A stretch of 28,713 nucleotides of DNA from an uncultured Odoribacter sp. (GTDB taxonomy: Bacteria; Bacteroidota; Bacteroidia; Bacteroidales; Marinifilaceae), in the NCBI GenBank assembly GCA_910588375.1, contig CAJUQA010000026.1, forward strand, positions 1 through 28,713. Direction: 5' to 3'. The translations under genes were made by a program, and so were the position numbers. Below, piece by piece: positions 23,716 to 28,713 of the stretch; within the stretch, counting starts at the first letter, position 1, and every line of letters starts with the position of its first letter. The notes under the pieces were generated by a model. The model did not search any database. It had not been told where the DNA came from and saw only the letters and a list, made by a program, of their open reading frames with translations.

Positions 23716-25506
23716 ATGTACGACATTTTAGAATTGAATGACAAATTGCTGACAGAATTGCGGCAAATTGCTAAGGATTTAAATATTAAGCGGGTCGAAG
23801 CTTATAAGAAGCAGGAATTAATTTATAAGATTTTAGATCAACAGGCTGTAGCCGCTTCAGAAGTGGTGCGTCCGGCCGTGGTAGAGAACCGAGAAGGGGA
23901 AGTTGTCCGTCCGGAGGAGAAAAGGGAACGCAAACCCCGGGTAAGAGTGATGAGATCCGGCGTGGAGAAGGTGGGAGATTCCAAAGGAGGTATGCAAAAG
24001 TATGGAAAGCGGGATGACTCAAAGCGGGATGAAAAACAACCGGAAGAGGGAAAAAGAGTGATGAATCAATCGGTTCGTAAAGAGTTCAATCGGCCTAATT
24101 TTCAAGAAAATCCCGTGAAAGGGAAACCGTTGCATGTGAATCACAGGGATGTGATAGAAAAGGATTTGGACTTTGGAGAGGAGGAAGAATATAATTCAGA
24201 TACTTATGATTATCAACCGGAGGCAGAGCCGGTTCGTGTAGAGCAATCTGAATTTCAGATGGTACAGGAACCGGATGAAAATTGCTACCAGGAACATCGG
24301 GAACGGGAGTTTAACAATACAACCGGAAATGCTAATGTCGCTCCTGGGAAAATGAAATTTGACAAGCGGGATAAGTATTATGAGTTTGAGGGAATAATCA
24401 ATAATTCGGGTGTATTAGAGATTATGCCTGACGGATATGGATTCCTTCGTTCTTCCGATTATAATTATCTGAATTCACCAGATGATATTTATGTCTCACA
24501 AAGCCAGATTAAGTTGTTTGGATTGCAGACTGGAGATATTGTTGAAGGAACCGTGCGTCCTCCTAAAGAAGGAGAGAAGTATTTCCCTCTGATAAAGGTG
24601 GAGAGAATTAATGGGAAATCTCCGGAAGCCGTACGTGACCGGATACCTTTTGATCATTTGACACCGTTATTTCCCGATGAAAAGTTTAATCTTACGGGAG
24701 GGGGAAGAGCGACGATTTCTACGCGGGTGGTTGATATGTTTGCACCGATAGGAAAAGGGCAGCGCGGTTTGATTGTTGCGCAACCTAAAACGGGTAAGAC
24801 AGTTTTGTTGAAAGAGATAGCTAATGCGATTGCTGCGAATCATCCCGAAGTTTATCTGATTATATTGTTGATTGATGAGCGTCCGGAAGAGGTAACGGAT
24901 ATGGCGCGTAGTGTGAATGCGGAAGTGATTTCTTCGACGTTTGACGAACCGGCAGAACGTCATGTAAAGGTGGCGAATATCGTTTTGGAAAAAGCGAAAC
25001 GTATGGTGGAATGCGGCCACGATGTTGTGATTCTGCTGGATTCCATTACGCGGCTTGCACGTGCTTATAATACTGTATCACCGGCTTCGGGAAAAGTGCT
25101 TTCCGGGGGTGTAGACGCCAATGCTTTGCATAAGCCTAAGCGCTTTTTCGGTGCAGCCCGGAATATTGAAAATGGCGGTTCGCTGACGATTTTAGCGACG
25201 GCATTGACGGAAACCGGCTCGAAAATGGACGATGTGATATTTGAAGAATTTAAAGGTACGGGTAATATGGAATTACAACTTGACCGTAAGTTGGCGAATA
25301 AACGTATTTATCCGGCTGTGGATATTACTGCTTCCAGTACTCGTCGGGAAGATTTGTTGTTAGATGATAATATGTTGAACCGGATTTGGATTTTGCGGAA
25401 TTATCTGACGGATATGAATTCCATAGAAGCTATGGAGTTTGTAAAGGATCGTTTGGAGAAAACATATTCTAATGAAGAGTTTTTGATTTCAATGAATGAT
25501 CAGTAA
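23716..25506 (+). CDS. rho: Transcription termination factor Rho with long disordered insertion
   Basis: Rho is a hexameric RNA-dependent ATPase that ends transcription of untranslated RNA. The 596-aa protein is far longer than E. coli Rho (419 aa). Residues 1-45 are the Rho N domain (LNDKLLTELRQIAKDLNIK). Residues ~46-212 are a charged, low-complexity insertion rich in Arg, Glu, Lys and Asp, basic first and acidic later. Residues ~218-300 are the cold-shock-like RNA-binding domain (GVLEIMPDGYGFLRS). The ATPase core has Walker A QPKTGKT at 356-362 and Walker B VVILLDS at 437-443, then TRLARAYNTV and the Q/R-loop region. Family knowledge: the matching insertion in Bacteroides thetaiotaomicron Rho is intrinsically disordered and promotes phase separation. 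It is a single-gene unit with its own promoter and terminator. Confidence 0.97.
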   Translation: MYDILELNDKLLTELRQIAKDLNIKRVEAYKKQELIYKILDQQAVAASEVVRPAVVENREGEVVRPEEKRERKPRVRVMRSGVEKVGDSKGGMQKYGKRDDSKRDEKQPEEGKRVMNQSVRKEFNRPNFQENPVKGKPLHVNHRDVIEKDLDFGEEEEYNSDTYDYQPEAEPVRVEQSEFQMVQEPDENCYQEHREREFNNTTGNANVAPGKMKFDKRDKYYEFEGIINNSGVLEIMPDGYGFLRSSDYNYLNSPDDIYVSQSQIKLFGLQTGDIVEGTVRPPKEGEKYFPLIKVERINGKSPEAVRDRIPFDHLTPLFPDEKFNLTGGGRATISTRVVDMFAPIGKGQRGLIVAQPKTGKTVLLKEIANAIAANHPEVYLIILLIDERPEEVTDMARSVNAEVISSTFDEPAERHVKVANIVLEKAKRMVECGHDVVILLDSITRLARAYNTVSPASGKVLSGGVDANALHKPKRFFGAARNIENGGSLTILATALTETGSKMDDVIFEEFKGTGNMELQLDRKLANKRIYPAVDITASSTRREDLLLDDNMLNRIWILRNYLTDMNSIEAMEFVKDRLEKTYSNEEFLISMNDQ

Positions 25507-25530
25507 AGAGAAGTGAAACCTGTAAAAAAA

Positions 25531-25567
25531 GAGGGTGCCCAAATTTATTTGAGCACCTTCTTTTTTG
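25531..25567. terminator. Bidirectional terminator between rho and the DUF4251 gene
   Basis: GAGGGTGCcCAAAT pairs with TTTGaGCACCTTC (one mismatch, one G-U) around a short loop, followed by TTTTTT on the plus strand. The minus strand also has seven T after the stem, so it can serve the convergent DUF4251 gene, whose stop is at 25584. Confidence 0.8.
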
Positions 25568-25583
25568 GGTATTTTAATAAAAT

Positions 25584-26183
25584 TTAATAGCTGATGAAAC
25601 CGCTTCTGAAGATCCCGGATTGTGAGGTGGGTACTAACGTACCGGAAAAGGTCAGATTGTTGTTATTCATCATGGGGTATACGGTAGCTTGAGCATAATT
25701 TCCTCCGCCATTCAAATTGATGATAATTTGTGCGGTGAGAGCCGTTCCATTTACATAAAACGAATAGGTTAGGTTGCCGTATTTATCTGTTTTAGAGGTA
25801 ATATTGTTGGGGGTACCCTGTACTGTGATACCTCCTAAGCCATTCGGTCCGGCGATACCGTTAAAAGCTAATTGAACATATACGGTATTGTCTTTAAATT
25901 GAATGAAATTAGTATTATCGGAAACAGGGATGGCTTGTCCTTTGGGGCCATAGAGAGTATTGGCCATTAAAACCCAGTTGTTGTCTTTCAATGCGAGTAA
26001 GGCTGCTTCGTGTGCAGCTTGATCCATTGCTTGGCGTGCATGTTTTTTTTGATCACGCTTCATTTGTCTCAGTTGCTTTTTGGTTAATGTCTGTGTTTGG
26101 GTTTGAGTTTGCGTCTGAGCAAGAATTTCGGATGTGGGCAAAGCAAATAATCCCAGCATGAGTAAGAAAAATAGTTTTTTCAT
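25584..26183 (-). CDS. DUF4251-family exported protein
   Basis: From ATG 26183 the protein is 199 aa. MKKLFFLLMLGLFALPTSEI plus LAQ is a signal peptide with probable cleavage after Ala-Gln or just before it, and no lipobox, so a soluble periplasmic product is expected. Directly after it comes a QTQTQTQTQT run encoded by imperfect CAAACN units, then a charged helix (~38-65, KKQLRQMKRDQKKHARQAMDQ). The C-terminal beta-rich domain has NNWVLMANTLYGPKG, NFIQFKDNTVYVQLAFNG and the closing GTLVPTSQSGIFRSGFISY, as in DUF4251 proteins of Bacteroidetes, whose function is unknown. An upstream in-frame Met at 26207 would place eight polar residues before the signal peptide and is less likely. No convincing promoter was found; CATTTTTG at 26260-26267 (minus) is one mismatch from consensus. 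Confidence 0.75.
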   Translation of the reverse strand: MKKLFFLLMLGLFALPTSEILAQTQTQTQTQTLTKKQLRQMKRDQKKHARQAMDQAAHEAALLALKDNNWVLMANTLYGPKGQAIPVSDNTNFIQFKDNTVYVQLAFNGIAGPNGLGGITVQGTPNNITSKTDKYGNLTYSFYVNGTALTAQIIINLNGGGNYAQATVYPMMNNNNLTFSGTLVPTSQSGIFRSGFISY

Positions 26184-26345
26184 TGTAGGTTGTTTTATTT
26201 GGTTCATAAATTTATCGCCGAATATTTGATTCTGGAATATTAGTTTATGCTCATATACGCAAAAATGAGGCCAGAAGTTGATAAGGATTTATTTAAAAAA
26301 GTATAAAATTTAACTTTTAGTTATAAGGACTTTGGGGAGTATTTA

Positions 26346-26376
26346 TTTCTTATTTTATATTAAAGTCGTAATTTTG
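26346..26376 (+). promoter_or_regulatory. Promoter for mnmE
   Basis: TTTC (26346-26349), 19 bp, then TAATTTTG (26369-26376) fits the Bacteroidetes promoter with one -33 mismatch. Transcription would start near 26383, about 40 nt before the mnmE ATG. The 240-bp gap 26184-26423 holds nothing else recognisable. Confidence 0.65.
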
Positions 26377-26423
26377 TCAAAAGGATGATTTTCTGATTAA
26401 AATAAAATTTGTTGGTGTTGAGA

Positions 26424-27818
26424 ATGAGAACGGAAGATATTATTTGTGCAGTTTCCACGGCTCCCGGGATGGGGGCAATTGCTGTTATCCGTTTGTCGGG
26501 AGATGGGGCGATAGCTTTGGTGGATCATTGTTTTGTTTCTCCAACGGGGAGAAAATTGTTGGATGTTGCTGCGAACACGGTGCACTTTGGGCAAATTATT
26601 AGTGATGGGGGAGTGGTGGATGAAGTATTGGTGACCGTGTTTCATGCGCCCCATTCGTTTACGGGAGAGGAGTCGGTGGAGATTGCCTGTCATGGTTCGG
26701 TATATATCCAGCAAAGTATGTTGAAGTTGTTGGTAGATATGGGGGCACGGTTGGCTGCGCCGGGAGAGTTTACTCAACGGGCTTTTCTCAACGGGAAGAT
26801 GGATTTGTCGCAGGCGGAGGCAGTTGCCGATTTGATTGCTTCTTCCTCTGCAGCAGCCCACCGAATGGCAATCAGTCAGATGAAGGGCGGTTTTTCTGCC
26901 GAGTTGATGAAACTGAGGGCTGAATTATTGCATATAACATCGCTGCTGGAGTTGGAATTGGATTTTTCGGAGGAGGATGTTGAATTTGCAGACCGTTCGG
27001 AGTTACATCGCATAGCTGAAAATATAGGAGTGTTGTTGGAACGTTTGTGTCGTTCTTTTTCATTGGGAAATGTCATTAAAAATGGGGTTCCTGTAGCGAT
27101 TGTCGGGAATACCAATGTCGGGAAAAGTACGTTGTTGAATGCTTTGTTGCAGGAGGAGAAAGCCATTGTGTCGGATATTGCCGGAACTACCCGTGATGTC
27201 ATTGAAGATACGATAAATCTGAACGGGATTACTTTCCGGTTTATTGATACTGCCGGTATTCGTACAACGTCCGATGAGGTGGAGAATATGGGAATTGAGC
27301 GGACTTTCTCGAAAATCAGTCAGGCGAGTGTGGTATTGTTACTGACGGACTTACAGCGGGGTGTGGAAAGTTTTGAGGAGTATTACAGGGAGGTCAAAAA
27401 GCGTCTGTCTGCTACAGCCACATTGGTTATCGTATTGAATAAGACAGACCAGGTGGAGGATTTGTTGACGCCGCAGGAAACCATACGGCTTTTTACTTCG
27501 GGGGAAAAGATTATTCCTATTTCTGCCCGCACCGGTTTTAATCTGGACGTTTTGGTGCAGGAGCTGACGAATACGGTGAATTTAAATGAATTAAATGCCT
27601 CGGATGTTATTGTGAGCAATGTTCGTCATTACGAGGCGTTAAAACATGCCTTGACTGCAATACAACGAGTTCAAGACGGTTTGCAATCCAATCTCAGCGG
27701 TGAATTCATCTCCCAAAACATCCGCGAATGCTTGCATTACCTTGGTGAAATCACCGGAGAGATTACGACAGATGAGGTGCTAGGGAATATATTTAAGCAT
27801 TTTTGCATCGGCAAGTGA
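26424..27818 (+). CDS. mnmE: tRNA modification GTPase MnmE (TrmE)
   Basis: MnmE with MnmG installs carboxymethylaminomethyl or aminomethyl groups on U34 of certain tRNAs, using 5-formyl-THF-type folate and GTP-driven conformational change. The 464-aa protein has the folate-binding N domain (~1-120, STAPGMGAIAVIRLSG; HGSVYIQQSMLKLL; GEFTQRAFLNGKMDLSQAEAV), a helical domain, and an inserted G domain. The G domain has G1 GNTNVGKST at 228-236, G2 AGTTRD, G3 DTAG and G4 NKTD. The C terminus CIGK (461-464) contains the catalytic Cys. A TTG at 26409 would add five residues not seen in relatives. The last 18 bp are a likely integration site. Codons from ~27670 to 27755 are richer in C-ending forms than the rest, perhaps a transferred 3' end. 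Confidence 0.97.
   Translation: MRTEDIICAVSTAPGMGAIAVIRLSGDGAIALVDHCFVSPTGRKLLDVAANTVHFGQIISDGGVVDEVLVTVFHAPHSFTGEESVEIACHGSVYIQQSMLKLLVDMGARLAAPGEFTQRAFLNGKMDLSQAEAVADLIASSSAAAHRMAISQMKGGFSAELMKLRAELLHITSLLELELDFSEEDVEFADRSELHRIAENIGVLLERLCRSFSLGNVIKNGVPVAIVGNTNVGKSTLLNALLQEEKAIVSDIAGTTRDVIEDTINLNGITFRFIDTAGIRTTSDEVENMGIERTFSKISQASVVLLLTDLQRGVESFEEYYREVKKRLSATATLVIVLNKTDQVEDLLTPQETIRLFTSGEKIIPISARTGFNLDVLVQELTNTVNLNELNASDVIVSNVRHYEALKHALTAIQRVQDGLQSNLSGEFISQNIRECLHYLGEITGEITTDEVLGNIFKHFCIGK
27801..27818 (+). other. Putative attachment site at the 3' end of mnmE
   Basis: These are the last 18 bp of mnmE (TTTTGCATCGGCAAGTGA), encoding FCIGK-stop. The equivalent 18 bp of trmE is the known attB of SGI1-type elements, and mobile-element-type genes begin just downstream here. 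The matching right-end copy would lie outside the window, so this is inferred. Confidence 0.45.
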
Positions 27819-27860
27819 TGGCTTAGAAACAGCCGTAACCAACTATAATCATTTAGAATA

Positions 27861-27892
27861 AAGTCGCTGTATATCAGCGACTTTTCTGTTTT
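27861..27892 (+). terminator. Intrinsic terminator downstream of mnmE
   Basis: A perfect 9-bp stem AAGTCGCTG / CAGCGACTT around TATAT is followed by TTCTGTTTT. It lies 43 bp after the mnmE stop, and if the attachment site is right it is element-borne. Confidence 0.8.
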
Positions 27893-28090
27893 AACACTTT
27901 CCAGTCCGTATTTGGAAGTAACGGTTTTTATCCATATTTTTCTATCATATTTCTACCGCGAAACAAATTGGGGTTTGTCCCCGATGTCACACTGAGGTAG
28001 TCGACAACATGTGTTGACAATGGTTTACATAGGTAGACAAAAAGCGAAATTAAAACTATATGGTTTCACTAAAAATATGGAGAAAACAAC
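27893..28090. other. Repeat-rich noncoding end of the putative integrated element
   Basis: No gene is seen. The stretch holds a GGGG/CCCC hairpin (27970-27982), a CAACA/TGTTG inverted repeat (28005-28016), and three GACAA-ended repeats ending at 28007, 28020 and 28040, two of which share the preceding AGGTAG. Such clusters are typical of recombinase arm or regulator sites near element ends, but no binding site can be assigned. Confidence 0.35.
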
Positions 28091-28642
28091 ATGGAAGTAA
28101 AAAGAATTTGCCAATGGTGTGGTAAGCCATTCATTGCGAAGAAAACTACCACTAATTATTGTAGCCACCAATGTGCCAGTCAAGGCTACAAACATCGTAT
28201 GAGAGAACGAAGACTCGAACTTCGTGAGTTACAGGATTTGATAGAAGTCAAAAGTAAACTTGACCATCAAGACTACTTTACTTTTGCACAAGCCGCACAG
28301 TTGATGGGCGTTTCTCGCCAATACATTTACAAACTCGTCAAAGAGGATAAGTTGAGAGCTTCAAGAATCAGTGCAAGGATGTCAATCATTCGCAGAGCTG
28401 ATATTGAACTGATGCTCAAAACCCGCCCCTATGAACGAAGAAGAGTAAAAGATGATCTTGATATAACTGAGTACTACACTGCCGAGCAAATTTCCGAAAA
28501 GTACAAAGTATCGCAAAAATGGATTTGGGCATATACAAGAGAGAACAATATCCCCAAAATCCGTATTCGCCAGTTCAACTATTATAGCAAAAAGCATATC
28601 GATGCCGCCTTTGTGGAAAAAACGGTAAAACTGCCCCCTTAA
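28091..28642 (+). pseudogene. Zinc-finger / double helix-turn-helix protein of an integrative element, 3' end disrupted
   Basis: The 183-aa frame starts with a small zinc-ribbon-like module (Cys7, Cys10, Cys24, Cys28: CQWCGKPF and NYCSHQC) and a basic stretch. Two excisionase-type (MerR/HTH_17-like) domains follow at ~62-112 (FTFAQAAQLMGVSRQYIYKL) and ~126-174 (YYTAEQISEKYKVSQKWIW). I recognise proteins of this layout from Bacteroidetes integrative elements, where they sit near a tyrosine recombinase and often carry a further repeat. Here native coding seems to end at about Phe174: the last nine residues (VEKTVKLPP) and the stop are encoded by the first repeat of an IS end. The role is probably regulatory or excision-related. 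Base and codon use differ from the chromosomal genes (A-rich, CGT/AGA arginines). It is either a truncated product or a pseudogene. Confidence 0.65.
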
Positions 28643-28713
28643 AAACGGTGGAAAGTGCCCCTTTGAAAACGGTCTAAGTTGACCACAGAAAAACGGTTGA
28701 AAATGACCATCTG
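28612..28713. mobile_element. Terminus of an IS21-family-like insertion sequence (continues beyond window)
   Basis: Four repeats with ACGGT at 28622, 28645, 28669 and 28693 and TGCCCC or TGACCA at 28632, 28656, 28680 and 28704 give a regular 23-24-bp period. Multiple terminal repeats with AAACGGTTGAAAATGACC-type units are what I know from ends of Bacteroides IS21-family elements (transposase IstA binding sites). The exact outer end is unclear; a TG at 28612 or 28614 is a candidate. No transposase is in view, so the family is inferred. Confidence 0.6.

Noticed and set aside
27819..27860. Small GGCT/AGCC inverted repeat after mnmE considered as part of a tRNA gene
   Set aside because: No cloverleaf, anticodon or T-loop could be assembled; the target of integration appears to be the mnmE end itself.

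Overview
The window looks like core chromosome of a Bacteroidales bacterium, ending at the left edge of an integrated mobile element. Evidence for the phylum is the full-length SprA/Sov type 9 secretion channel next to ruvA, two DUF3276 (PUR-family) proteins, a DUF4251 protein, Rho with a long disordered insertion, and ten well-placed TAnnTTTG -7 boxes. Odoribacteraceae (Butyricimonas/Odoribacter-like) is my guess from general resemblance and is not proven. No rRNA, tRNA, CRISPR array or complete insertion sequence was seen.

Layout. Positions 1-2240 hold the 3' part of a large surface-type protein (sulfatase-modifying-factor-like domain, Ig-like modules, glycine-rich domain). 2335-5007 is a plus-strand run: cysteine desulfidase (cyuA-like), a TatD-family hydrolase and tcdA. 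It converges on a minus-strand DUF3276 gene (5045-5392) through a shared hairpin terminator. 5585-16645 is a long plus-strand series: trpS, ruvA, sprA (7.4 kb), a metallo-beta-lactamase-fold hydrolase, mtnN and luxS. mtnN and luxS are consecutive steps of S-adenosylhomocysteine detoxification. A small membrane protein runs against luxS. A second DUF3276 gene (17022-17321) has its own promoter and strong terminator and is followed at once by menG (menaquinone synthesis).

18158-21781 is minus strand: arginine deiminase (arcA), and rsmA followed by mgtE. Two 14-bp boxes 21 bp apart, resembling tandem ARG boxes, lie upstream of the arcA promoter. Divergent from rsmA are a flippase-like membrane protein, rsmG and rho (21918-25506). 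A DUF4251 exported protein (minus) and mnmE (plus) complete the core region.

From 27801 onward the sequence changes character. The last 18 bp of mnmE correspond to a classic integration site (used by SGI1-type elements). Beyond it lie a terminator, a repeat-rich 200-bp gap and a zinc-finger/helix-turn-helix protein typical of Bacteroidetes integrative elements. That gene is cut near its 3' end by four 24-bp-spaced repeats that look like the terminus of an IS21-family element, which continues past the window. I did not find a clearly new multi-gene system. The items most worth following are the putative ARG boxes, the mnmE insertion with nested IS, the paired DUF3276 loci and the trpS leader.
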